From an uncultured Collinsella sp. (GTDB taxonomy: Bacteria > Actinomycetota > Coriobacteriia > Coriobacteriales > Coriobacteriaceae), in assembly GCA_900542945.1 (NCBI GenBank), contig UQPI01000064.1, positions 1-11,612 on the forward strand: a stretch of 11,612 nucleotides of DNA, read 5' to 3'. This document shows, in pieces, positions 4,868 through 11,612 of the stretch. The position numbers were made by a program, and so were the translations under genes. The notes beneath the pieces are model-generated. The model saw only the letters and a list, made by a program, of their open reading frames with translations. It did no database searches and had not been told where the DNA came from. Position 1 is the first letter of the stretch, and each line of letters starts with the position of its first letter.

Positions 4868-7276
4868 ATGCATATGCCGAGCAAAATCGAAAAGAAGCAA
4901 AAGGCCGCCAAGCTGCGCAAGCCGCCGCGTGATTTTTCGTATACGCAAAACCGAGAGCTTAGCTGGCTGCGCTTTGACAACCGCGTGCTTGACGAGGCCT
5001 TTGACGAGACCGTCCCGCTGTTTGAGCGCCTCAAGTTCGTGTCGATCTTCGAGTCCAACCTCGACGAGTTTCTCATGGTGCGCGTGGGCGGCCTGTCCGA
5101 CCTGGCAGAGCTCAAAAAACAGCCTGTCGACAACAAGAGCAATATGACCGCCTCCGAACAAGTCGATGCTGTCATGGCCGAAATGCCCGGGCTCCTTACC
5201 CGATGGGAGTCCATCTTTAAGAGCATCGAGGGCAAGCTCGACACCCTGGGCGTTCACCGCGCCCGCATCGATTCGCTTACGCCCGAGGAGCGCACCTTTG
5301 TAACCCGTTACTTCCAGGCCTACGTGTCGCCGGTCATCTCACCGCTGGTGATTGACCCGCGCCACCCCTTCCCCAACCTGCGCAACGGCGCACTCTACCT
5401 GGCCTGCGGCCTGGACGGCGTCACCGACGAGGAGAGTCTGCTGGGCCTTATCGAGATTCCCACCTCGATGAACCGCGTGGTCGAGACCCCCTCGCCCACC
5501 GGCACCTACTCCTACATCTTGCTCGAGGACGTCATCCTCGCCTGCCTGGACAGCTGCTTTGGCTCCTATAAGCCGCTCGACCGCGCGCTCATCCGCGTCA
5601 CCCGCAACGCCGACATCGACCCGGACGGCGAGGGCGTCGAGGAGGAAGAGGATTACCGTCAGCACATGAAGCGCATCCTCAAGAAACGCTTGCGCCTGCA
5701 GCCGGTGGTGCTCGCGGTCTCGGGGTCGCTCGAGAAGGCGACGCTCAAGACCATCCGCAAGGCGCTCGAGCTTTCGCGCCGCTCTGTCTTTACCTGCGAT
5801 ATCCCGCTCGACCTAGGCTACGTCTTTGGCATTGAGGGCAAGATTCCCGAGCACCTGCGCAACGAGCTGCTCTTTACACCGTTTAAGCCGCAGCCCAACC
5901 CCACCATCGATATGACCCGCTCCATCCGCGAGCAGGTACTTCAGCACGACAAGCTGCTCTTTTATCCCTATGAGGCCATGAACCCCTTCCTGGATCTGGT
6001 GCACGAGGCCGCCTACGACCCCGAGTGCATCTCACTGCGCATCACGCTCTACCGCGTGGCCAAGCAGAGCCGCCTGTGCGAGTCACTGATCGATGCCGCC
6101 GAGAACGGCAAAGAGGTCACGGTGCTCATGGAGCTCCGCGCGCGCTTTGACGAGCAGAACAACATCGAGTGGGCCGAGCGCCTGGAAGAGGCCGGCTGCA
6201 CCGTCATCTACGGCTCCGAGGGCTTTAAGTGCCACTCCAAGATCTGCCAGCTCACCTATCGCGAGGGCATGGCGCTAACGCGCCTGACGCTGCTGGGCAC
6301 CGGCAACTTTAACGAGAAGACGGCCAAACTCTACAGCGACTTTATGCTCATGACCGCTCACCCCGGCATCGGCGAGGACGCCAACCTGTTCTTCCGCAAC
6401 CTGTCGCTGGGCAACCTGCGCGGCGATTACCGCTTCCTGGGTGTGGCGCCCGTCGGACTGAAACCGCTCATCATGCGCGGGCTTGACCGCGAGATCCAGC
6501 GCGCCCTCGCCGGCGAGCCCGCCCGCGTGTTCTTTAAACTCAACTCGCTCACCGACCGCGAGGTCATCGACAAGATCGCCGAGGCATCGTGCGCAGGAGT
6601 CCGCGTGGACATGATCATCCGCGGCATCTCGTGCCTCAAGCCGGGCGTTCCTGGCAAGACCGAGAACGTGCATGTCCGTTCTATCGTCGGACGCTTTTTG
6701 GAGCATGCGCGCGTTTACGCCTTTGGCGTGGACTCGGACATGATCTATCTGAGCTCGGCCGACATGATGACACGCAACACCGAGCACCGCGTGGAGATCG
6801 CCTTCCCCGTGCTCGACCCCACCTGCCGCGCCCTGGTGCACGAGTACATGAGCATGCAGCTGCGCGACAACGTGAAGGCCCGCAGCCTCACGAGCGACGG
6901 CACCTGGGTCCCCGTGGAGCGCGCAGAGGGTGAGAAACCCTTCAACTCGCAGGAAGCCCTGCTGGAGCGTGCCTACCGCAACGCCGAGGCCGCGCCCGGG
7001 CCCGTCATTGAGGCAAAGCCCGCCCCTGCTCCTAAGCCGCAGCCGGCCACACCCGAGGTTCAGAAGGTCCAGGCGACCGTCATTGAGCCCGAGCCCGCAC
7101 CTGCACCTCAGCCCGAGCCGCAGGCAGCTAAGCCCGCACCCGAGACGAGCGCCCGTCGCGATAAGCCCGCCGGCAAGACCAAGGCCATCGAGCGCCATCG
7201 CCCCGGTCGTGTGCGCATGGGCCTGGGCCTGATCGGCCTGGGTCTTAAGACGCTCATTACCGGCAAGACGAAATAG
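4868..7276 (+). CDS. ppk: Polyphosphate kinase 1 with extended C-terminal tail
   Basis: Polyphosphate kinase 1 reversibly makes polyphosphate from ATP through a phosphohistidine. The 802-residue protein is longer than the E. coli enzyme (688). The N-terminal domain starts with YTQNRELSWLRFDNRVLDEA (25-44), followed by the head domain and two phospholipase-D-like catalytic domains (about 340-700). Visible are TLYRVA (Arg396), ELRARFDEQNNIEWA (422-436), GFKCHSK with the phosphorylated His456, GTGNFNEKTAKLYSD (477-491), RFLEHARVY (His613) and LSSADMMTRN (628-637). The second histidine known in E. coli (His454, 19 residues after His435) is Leu475 here. Residues about 705-802 form a Pro/Ala-rich tail with an internal repeat and a basic, glycine-rich hydrophobic end. 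The start is ambiguous: ATG at 4868 or at 4874, with the second better spaced from GGAC at 4862-4865. It is transcribed away from arcA copy 2 and ends at a strong terminator. Confidence 0.96.
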   Translation: MHMPSKIEKKQKAAKLRKPPRDFSYTQNRELSWLRFDNRVLDEAFDETVPLFERLKFVSIFESNLDEFLMVRVGGLSDLAELKKQPVDNKSNMTASEQVDAVMAEMPGLLTRWESIFKSIEGKLDTLGVHRARIDSLTPEERTFVTRYFQAYVSPVISPLVIDPRHPFPNLRNGALYLACGLDGVTDEESLLGLIEIPTSMNRVVETPSPTGTYSYILLEDVILACLDSCFGSYKPLDRALIRVTRNADIDPDGEGVEEEEDYRQHMKRILKKRLRLQPVVLAVSGSLEKATLKTIRKALELSRRSVFTCDIPLDLGYVFGIEGKIPEHLRNELLFTPFKPQPNPTIDMTRSIREQVLQHDKLLFYPYEAMNPFLDLVHEAAYDPECISLRITLYRVAKQSRLCESLIDAAENGKEVTVLMELRARFDEQNNIEWAERLEEAGCTVIYGSEGFKCHSKICQLTYREGMALTRLTLLGTGNFNEKTAKLYSDFMLMTAHPGIGEDANLFFRNLSLGNLRGDYRFLGVAPVGLKPLIMRGLDREIQRALAGEPARVFFKLNSLTDREVIDKIAEASCAGVRVDMIIRGISCLKPGVPGKTENVHVRSIVGRFLEHARVYAFGVDSDMIYLSSADMMTRNTEHRVEIAFPVLDPTCRALVHEYMSMQLRDNVKARSLTSDGTWVPVERAEGEKPFNSQEALLERAYRNAEAAPGPVIEAKPAPAPKPQPATPEVQKVQATVIEPEPAPAPQPEPQAAKPAPETSARRDKPAGKTKAIERHRPGRVRMGLGLIGLGLKTLITGKTK

Positions 7277-7278
7277 TC

Positions 7279-7303
7279 GTTTGTAGAAGCAGTTTGTAGA
7301 AGC
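7279..7303 (+). repeat. Short tandem repeat after ppk
   Basis: GTTTGTAGAAGC occurs twice (7279-7290 and 7292-7303), separated by one base, just after the ppk stop and running into the terminator stem. It probably arose by slippage. No function is apparent. Confidence 0.7.
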
Positions 7304-7344
7304 GCCCCGCATTTGAGGAAAGCCTCGGATGCGGGGCGCTTTTC
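7300..7344 (+). terminator. Intrinsic terminator of ppk
   Basis: The perfect 12-bp arms AGCGCCCCGCAT (7301-7312) and ATGCGGGGCGCT (7329-7340) carry an inner GAGG-AAAG-CCTC stem and a following TTTT. It separates ppk from the methyltransferase gene. Confidence 0.92.
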
Positions 7345-7346
7345 CC

Positions 7347-7355
7347 TGCTACCAT
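7347..7355 (+). promoter_or_regulatory. Possible extended -10 promoter for rRNA methyltransferase
   Basis: TGCTACCAT has the form of an extended -10 and lies directly after the ppk terminator. It would start transcription near 7362, leaving about 28 nt of leader before the chosen ATG at 7390. No good -35 is seen. Confidence 0.3.
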
Positions 7356-7389
7356 GGTGCGAGCAACAACACGAATGACAGGCAGGGAT

Positions 7390-8703
7390 ATGAAGCTCAC
7401 TATAGAATCGATGACCTACGGCGCCGACGGGCTGGCGCACGCCGACAACGGCAAAGCCGTCTTTGTGCAGGGTGCCGTGGCAGGCGACACCGTCGAGGCC
7501 GAGGTCGTACAGGACGGCAAGTCGTTCATGCGCGCCCGCACCACCGAGATTCTGGAGCCGAGCCCCGATCGCATTCAGCCCCCCTGCCCCTACGTGGGCA
7601 TCTGCGGCGGCTGCTCGTGGGGCAATCTCTCACGCACGGCACAGCTCGCCGCCAAGGAGCAAAACCTGCGCTCCACGCTCGAGCGCATCGGCAAGTTCGC
7701 TCCTGAGCAGGTCGATGAGTTGGTGCAGCCCATCTGCCACACCAAGGACGACTGGGGCTACCGCAATAAAATCGAGCTCGAACCGACCGTCGTCAACGGT
7801 CGCGTGCGCCTTGGCATGCACGGTGTCGACCCCAGCAAAATCGTGACCGTCGATGCGTGCCCGCTGTTCGATAAACGTTTTCCCAAGGCGCTCAAATCGG
7901 TCGTCGGCGCACTCAACTATCTAAGCGGCAGCCATGACTTAGGGCTCGAACGCGTGGGCATTCGCGCATCGCGCCGCACCAAGGCGCTCGAGGTTGCACT
8001 CTGGACGCCCACGGGCTCTTTTCCGCGCTCGCAAGTCTCGCGCGTGCTGGCAGACGCCGCACACCCCACGAGCATAGTGCGCGTTATGAGCAAGGGTGAG
8101 AAGAAGGCCCGCCGCGTCTCCAAGGTTGAGATGCTCGCCGGAGAGGGCTCATGGACCGAGAATATCGCCGAGGGTCAGATGCGCTTGTCTGCCCCGTCTT
8201 TTTTCCAAGTCAACACCAAGGGTGCTGAGATTTTGATCGAGCTTGTCATGGAAGCGCTCGACCCGCAAGAAGACGAGCTTGCCGTGGACCTGTACTGCGG
8301 CGCCGGAACCTTTACCCTGCCGCTCGCCCGCCGCTGCGACTTCGTCGCCGCCGTCGAGGCCTACGGCCCGGCCGTGCGCGACCTGCGCCGTAACCTCGAG
8401 ATCAACAAGCTCGATAACGTCGACGTCATTGGCGGAGACGCGGTGCGCGAGTTCCCCGACCAGGATGCCGACGTCTTGGTGGTCGACCCGCCGCGCGCAG
8501 GCCTCGCCCCCGAGGCGATCGACCTTATCGCCAGCACGAGCGCTCGCGATGTCGCCTACGTGAGCTGCGACCCCGCCACCCTGGCACGCGACCTTAAGCG
8601 CTTTGTCGAGGAAGGTACCTTCTCCCCCGTCAAGATCACGCCGGTCGATCTGTTCCCGCAAACCTTCCACTGCGAAACCGTCGTCCACCTCAAGCGCAAC
8701 TAG
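7390..8703 (+). CDS. rlmD: 23S rRNA (uracil-5-)-methyltransferase, RlmD/RlmCD type
   Basis: This SAM-dependent RNA m5U methyltransferase has 437 residues from the ATG at 7390, typical of the family. An N-terminal TRAM domain (about 1-55, opening MKLTIESMTYGADGLAH) is followed by the iron-sulfur cysteines Cys66, Cys72, Cys75 and Cys157 (C-x5-C-x2-C then ACPLF). The central part includes PSFFQVNT with Gln273. The C-terminal Rossmann domain has DLYCGAGTFTLPLA (300-313), DPPRAGL (366-372), the catalytic Cys393 in SCDPATLARDL, and Glu429 in FHCETV. The set of four cysteines favours RlmD/RlmCD over TrmA; which uridines are methylated cannot be read from sequence. A longer frame from 7354 adds 12 residues unlike the family, and the short AGGG before 7390 supports the shorter form. 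It is monocistronic between two terminators. Confidence 0.9.
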   Translation: MKLTIESMTYGADGLAHADNGKAVFVQGAVAGDTVEAEVVQDGKSFMRARTTEILEPSPDRIQPPCPYVGICGGCSWGNLSRTAQLAAKEQNLRSTLERIGKFAPEQVDELVQPICHTKDDWGYRNKIELEPTVVNGRVRLGMHGVDPSKIVTVDACPLFDKRFPKALKSVVGALNYLSGSHDLGLERVGIRASRRTKALEVALWTPTGSFPRSQVSRVLADAAHPTSIVRVMSKGEKKARRVSKVEMLAGEGSWTENIAEGQMRLSAPSFFQVNTKGAEILIELVMEALDPQEDELAVDLYCGAGTFTLPLARRCDFVAAVEAYGPAVRDLRRNLEINKLDNVDVIGGDAVREFPDQDADVLVVDPPRAGLAPEAIDLIASTSARDVAYVSCDPATLARDLKRFVEEGTFSPVKITPVDLFPQTFHCETVVHLKRN

Positions 8704-8741
8704 ACTGTTTGCCCCAGACCACGCCCGATGATTTTTCTGGC

Positions 8742-8787
8742 ACGGGGATAAAAATAGATTTGCTCCGAATGATTATTTAATCCCCGT
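8742..8787. other. Hairpin after rRNA methyltransferase gene
   Basis: ACGGGGAT (8742-8749) and ATCCCCGT (8780-8787) form an 8-bp stem that continues as a weak A/T-rich helix inside. There is no U tract right after the stem. It may be a secondary structure at the end of the transcript. Confidence 0.45.
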
Positions 8788-8801
8788 CCCGAAATTGAAC
8801 C

Positions 8802-8840
8802 GCCCCTCATTTCTTGAACATTAGAAATGGGGGCTTCTTT
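8802..8840 (+). terminator. Intrinsic terminator of rRNA methyltransferase
   Basis: Arms GCCCC-T-CATTTCT (8802-8814, one bulged T) and AGAAATGGGGGC (8823-8834) have an 8-nt loop and are followed by TTCTTT. The insertion sequence remnant starts directly after it. Confidence 0.85.
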
Positions 8841-9170
8841 ATGGACGGGAGAGTCAGGCACGACGCCACGCTGAGGACTCTTGCAGCAGAGCTTTGCGAC
8901 AGGGGGTGCGGGCGCGCCGAAGGCTAGCGGGAGGCCGAAGGGTGCCCGGACCCGGCCGGGGCCGGCGGCGTGCGAGGGCAAGCTCATGCGACGGAGCTGC
9001 TGCCCGGGCGCCTGAAGGACGAATTCTACAGGAGCCGGACGTGGCGGAGCTTCGAGGAGTTCAAGCGGGACCTCGAAGCCTATACCGTTCACTGGAACAA
9101 GAGGAGGCGGGTTAAGCAAAAGGGACTGACCCCGGAGGAGTTCCGAAATCAGTCCCCATGTGCGGCATAG
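8841..9170 (+). pseudogene. IS3-family transposase remnant
   Basis: One reading frame runs from the ATG at 8841 through a TAG at 8925-8927 to the stop at 9168-9170. The part before the TAG (LRTLAAELCDRGCGRAEG) looks like an OrfA helix-turn-helix start. The part from about 8985 reads ATELLPGRLKDEFYRSR, then FEEFKRDLEAYTVHWNKRR and KGLTPEEFR. This matches the last about 60 residues of an IS3-type integrase-like OrfB, after the catalytic DDE core, which is missing. It cannot be an active transposase. Confidence 0.85.
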
Positions 9171-9190
9171 GCCGCTAATTGACCCGTCCA
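8842..9190 (+). mobile_element. Internally deleted IS3-family element
   Basis: A 349-bp segment is bounded by TGGACGGG (8842-8849) and its perfect inverse CCCGTCCA (9183-9190). The ends are of the TG...CA type usual for IS3. It encodes the C-terminal end of an IS3 OrfB transposase and an OrfA-like N-terminal piece, so most of both genes (normally about 1.2-1.5 kb in all) is lost. The flanking 3-4 bases (TTTA on the left, AGTA on the right) do not form a target duplication. It could be a dead remnant or a non-autonomous form mobilised by a full copy elsewhere. Confidence 0.75.
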
Positions 9191-9345
9191 AGTATCGGGG
9201 CGCAGTTCATTTCAGCGCCGCCCGAGAAAGCTAAACGCCTTCTGGCAGGTTGTCCCGGGCCGAGGGCGGCCACCTTGATCGCCCTCGGCCCTCACCCACC
9301 TCAACTGCCCCTCAATTACATAGAGCTGATTGAGGAGGGCGCAGG
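9191..9345. other. Convergent spacer with strong hairpins
   Basis: This lies between the insertion sequence remnant and the end of the leftward PTS gene. It contains a perfect 12-bp stem, GGGCCGAGGGCG (9257-9268) and CGCCCTCGGCCC (9280-9291), with an 11-nt loop, and a second stem CCTCAAT (9310-9316)/ATTGAGG (9329-9335). Neither has a U tract on either strand. They may end or protect the PTS transcript, which stops 11 nt before the second stem. Confidence 0.55.
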
Positions 9346-10794
9346 CTAGCGGGTGCCCTCCTCATCGTCGTTGGGCCGGTAGGTGATGAACTCGATAACA
9401 AAGGCCAGGACGGCAGAGACGAGCGAGGCGATGATCGCGAAGATCATGTGGGAGATCCCGGCGCCACCAGGGGTCCCGTCGATAAAGTTGAGCAGGTTGA
9501 AGACGCCGAGGCCGCCCGAAATGTACATGAGAGCGCCAGTCATTCCCACGATGGCGCCGCCCACGGAGGAGCTCAGGCATGCCACGACGAACGCGCGCTT
9601 GTTGGGGAGGGCGATGCCGTAGATGCCCGGCTCGGTGACGCCGAAGAAGAAGGCGGAGATCATCGCGGGAAGGGCGATGCCGCGGAAGCGCTCGTCCTTG
9701 TTTCTGAGGTACATGGCAAAGATGACCGCTCCGAGCGCGAACCCGTGGCCGATGGTGGCGGCGAGCACGCTGTCGTGGCCGAGGGTGTTCAGATTCATGA
9801 TGGAGATGGGGATGAGGCTCCAGTGGAAGCCAAAGATGACGAGGCACATCCACAGTCCGCCAACCAGGGCGCTGCCCAGGACGGAACCAACCACGGGGAG
9901 CTGGAAGATGAACGAGAATGCCGCGCTCAGCAGGTTGGTGATGAGGGTGGCCACCGGGCCGATGATGAGGTAGCCCAAGACGATGGAGACCGTCATCGTG
10001 GCGAGCGGGACAAGGAACATCTTGAGCGCAGCCGGCATCCAGCTCTTGAGCCAGCGCTCAAGGATAGAGCCGAACCACACCATGAGAAGGACGGGGATCA
10101 CCGGGCTCACGTAGCCGGACACGGGCATGATGATGGGGAGCCCGAGGGCGGTGGCGTACCACGAGAACGTGCCGGCCACGCCGAGGTCGATGCTGCCGAG
10201 CGCCTCGCCCGAGGTCAGGGCGACCATCGTCGGGTAGAGAAGCGCCACGCCGATTGCCACGCCGGTGAACTCGTTCATGCGGAACTTGCGCGCGGCACTG
10301 AACGCCAGGGCGACGGGAAGGAAGTAGAAGAAGCCGTCAGCCACGGTGTAGAGCAGCGTGTAGAGGCCGTCGTTTGCAAAGGCCGGGACGAAGTAGGTGA
10401 TGAGGGCAAGCAGTCCCTTCATGATGCCTGCGGCGGCAAGCGGTCCCAGGATGGGCTGGAAGATGCCAGAGATGAGGTCGATGACGACGGAGGCAACGGT
10501 CTTATCGCCCTGGGGCTCGTCGTCGGCGCTTGCGCCGCCCGAGAAGTTGCCGGCCTCCAGGACCGCGTCGTAGACGTCCTCGACGATGTTACCCACGACC
10601 ACCTGGTACTGGCCGTTGGCCAGGATGACCTGGATGACGCCCTTGAGGGCCTCGATCTTGGCAGTGTTGGCGCGGGACTCGTCCTTGAGTTTGAAGCGCA
10701 CGCGCGTGATGCAGTGCGCGACGCTGGCGACGTTCTCTGTGCCGCCTACGTTCTCGAGTATGGATCTGGCCAGATCGTCGTATTTTTCAGCCAT
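9346..10794 (-). CDS. PTS beta-glucoside transporter EIIBC
   Basis: This membrane permease of the glucose/beta-glucoside PTS family imports and phosphorylates a beta-glucoside such as cellobiose, arbutin or salicin. The 482 residues comprise an EIIB domain (about 1-80, with phosphorylated Cys28 in VAHCITRVRF), a short Gly/Asp-rich linker (about 82-98) and an EIIC domain (about 100-470) with about ten membrane segments. EIIC carries the conserved FGFHWSLIPI (His324) and GVTEPGIYGI (Glu388). There is no EIIA domain, so it must take phosphate from an EIIA made elsewhere; AscF of E. coli has the same IIBC layout and length. AAGGAG sits about 7 nt before the ATG. It starts 31 nt after the glucosidase stop on the same strand, so the two form an operon. 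The exact sugar is not determined, so no symbol is given. Confidence 0.93.
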   Translation of the reverse strand: MAEKYDDLARSILENVGGTENVASVAHCITRVRFKLKDESRANTAKIEALKGVIQVILANGQYQVVVGNIVEDVYDAVLEAGNFSGGASADDEPQGDKTVASVVIDLISGIFQPILGPLAAAGIMKGLLALITYFVPAFANDGLYTLLYTVADGFFYFLPVALAFSAARKFRMNEFTGVAIGVALLYPTMVALTSGEALGSIDLGVAGTFSWYATALGLPIIMPVSGYVSPVIPVLLMVWFGSILERWLKSWMPAALKMFLVPLATMTVSIVLGYLIIGPVATLITNLLSAAFSFIFQLPVVGSVLGSALVGGLWMCLVIFGFHWSLIPISIMNLNTLGHDSVLAATIGHGFALGAVIFAMYLRNKDERFRGIALPAMISAFFFGVTEPGIYGIALPNKRAFVVACLSSSVGGAIVGMTGALMYISGGLGVFNLLNFIDGTPGGAGISHMIFAIIASLVSAVLAFVIEFITYRPNDDEEGTR

Positions 10795-10825
10795 TATTTT
10801 CTCCTTAGTGATATTGCCCGGGCGG

Positions 10826-11612
10826 CTAGCCCAGGTCGCCTCCGTTGGTGGCGATGGCCTGTTGATACCAGTAGAAGCTCTTCTTGCGCCTGCGCTCGAG
10901 CGTGCCGTTGCCCAGGTTGTCGCGGTCCACGTAGATGAAGCCGTAGCGCTTCTCCATCTCGCCGGAGCCCGCGCTCACGAGGTCGATCGGCCCCCAGGTG
11001 GTGTAGCCGAGCATCTCGACGCCGTCCTGCTCGATGGCGTCACGCATGGCCTCGATGTGCTCGCGCAGGTAGGCGATGCGGTAGTCGTCCTCGATCGTGC
11101 CGTCGGGAAGCACCTCGTCATAGGCGCCGAGGCCGTTCTCCACCACAAAGAGCGGCTTCTGGTAGCGGTCCCAGAGGTCGTTGATCGTGATGCGGAATCC
11201 CAGCGGGTCGATGACCCAGCCCCAGTCGCTCGTGCGCACGTAGGGGTTCTCCACGCCGGCGAAGGCGTTGCCCTCGGCGACGCCGCCCACGGAGTCGGGG
11301 TCGCCCGCGGTGCAGCGCGAGGAGTAGTAGCTAAACGAGATGAAGTCGACGGTGTTCTCCGCAAGGATGCGCTCGTCCTCGGCGGTCATGCCCACGTCGA
11401 TGCCCTCGCGCTCGAGCATCTTGAGCGCGTAGCCGGGGTAGCGACCGCGCGCCTGCACGTCCACGAAGAAGAGGTCCTCCTGGTTCTTGACCTGCGCCGC
11501 GCGAACGTCCTCGGGACGACAGGAGTAGGGGTAGTAGCTTCCCGCGGCGAGCATGCAGCCCACCTTGTTCTCCGGATCGACCTCGTGGGCGATCTTGGTG
11601 GCCCAGGCGCTC
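10826..11612 (-). CDS. 6-phospho-beta-glucosidase (GH1), 5' end outside window
   Basis: This cytoplasmic glycoside hydrolase family 1 enzyme cleaves the phosphorylated beta-glucoside delivered by the adjacent permease. Only the last 261 residues are visible; the family is usually about 470-480 residues, so the N-terminal half with the acid/base Glu (NEP motif) lies beyond the window. The reading frame is open to the right edge (SAWATKIAHEVDPENK leads into VGCMLAAGSYYPYSC). Visible are VDFISFSYYSSR, the nucleophile motif LFVVENGLGAYDE (Glu codon at 11138-11140), TTWGPIDLVSAGSGEMEKRYG and FIYVDRDN. The last two are typical of the 6-phospho-glycosidase branch such as BglA or AscB. The frame does not begin at 11563; that GTG is internal. 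It is the first visible gene of the leftward operon with the EIIBC gene. Its promoter and any antiterminator site are out of view. Confidence 0.93.
   Translation of the reverse strand, partial: SAWATKIAHEVDPENKVGCMLAAGSYYPYSCRPEDVRAAQVKNQEDLFFVDVQARGRYPGYALKMLEREGIDVGMTAEDERILAENTVDFISFSYYSSRCTAGDPDSVGGVAEGNAFAGVENPYVRTSDWGWVIDPLGFRITINDLWDRYQKPLFVVENGLGAYDEVLPDGTIEDDYRIAYLREHIEAMRDAIEQDGVEMLGYTTWGPIDLVSAGSGEMEKRYGFIYVDRDNLGNGTLERRRKKSFYWYQQAIATNGGDLG

Noticed and set aside
7354..7389. Longer start for the rRNA methyltransferase at 7354 or 7375
   Set aside because: The family N-terminus begins at MKLTIESMTYGADG, and the upstream residues do not belong to the TRAM domain.
8700..9191. 163-codon open frame on the minus strand across the insertion sequence remnant
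   Set aside because: It runs antisense to the recognisable IS3 transposase end, spans both inverted repeats and the terminator, and has no family resemblance.
8839..9194. Target site duplication around the IS3 remnant
   Set aside because: The left flank TTTA and right flank AGTA do not match, so no duplication can be claimed.
9448..10938. 496-codon plus-strand open frame opposite the PTS gene
   Set aside because: It is a His/Asp/Glu/Gly-rich shadow of a clear membrane permease; no domain is recognisable.

Overview
The window looks like a chromosomal segment of a high-GC Coriobacteriia member, most likely Collinsella or a close relative (Actinomycetota, gut anaerobe). This is inferred from GC-rich codon use with AT-rich intergenic DNA, the arginine deiminase genes, the PTS beta-glucoside genes and the protein sequence style. 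It is not proven by a marker gene.

Left third (1-4867, all genes on the minus strand): two copies of the arginine deiminase gene arcA (2-1243 and 3078-4319) flank a PLP-dependent aminotransferase gene that resembles arcT of other arc operons (1818-2942). The arcA copies lie in a 1267-bp direct repeat (1-1267 and 3077-4343) that appears identical throughout. Upstream of position 1267/4343 the two leaders and promoters have diverged strongly, but short islands stay at the same distance from the -10 box. These are a pair of GAACGG repeats with a 21-bp period (a LytTR-like arrangement) and a pair of ATTCA/TGAAT half sites with a 21-bp period (ARG-box-like, ArgR/AhrC). Each arcA copy seems to have its own promoter and a two-hairpin 5' leader. 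The aminotransferase gene lies downstream of arcA copy 2 behind a 14-bp stem hairpin and ends at a strong bidirectional terminator.

Middle (4868-8840, plus strand): a polyphosphate kinase gene (ppk1) with an unusual Pro/Ala-rich C-terminal tail, a strong terminator, then an RlmD/RlmCD-type 23S rRNA (uracil-5-)-methyltransferase gene ending at another terminator.

Right third: a 349-bp internally deleted IS3-family element with 8-bp terminal inverted repeats (8842-9190), a hairpin-rich convergent spacer, and then a minus-strand beta-glucoside utilisation operon. Transcription there runs from a GH1 6-phospho-beta-glucosidase (cut by the window edge) into a PTS EIIBC permease that has no EIIA domain.

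The genes are ordinary families. The less ordinary content is regulatory: the paralogous arcA promoters act as a natural footprint that exposes two candidate operator types, and related boxes in the opposite orientation lie near a possible small RNA (about 1674-1772) and upstream of ppk. No CRISPR array, tRNA, rRNA or phage gene was seen.
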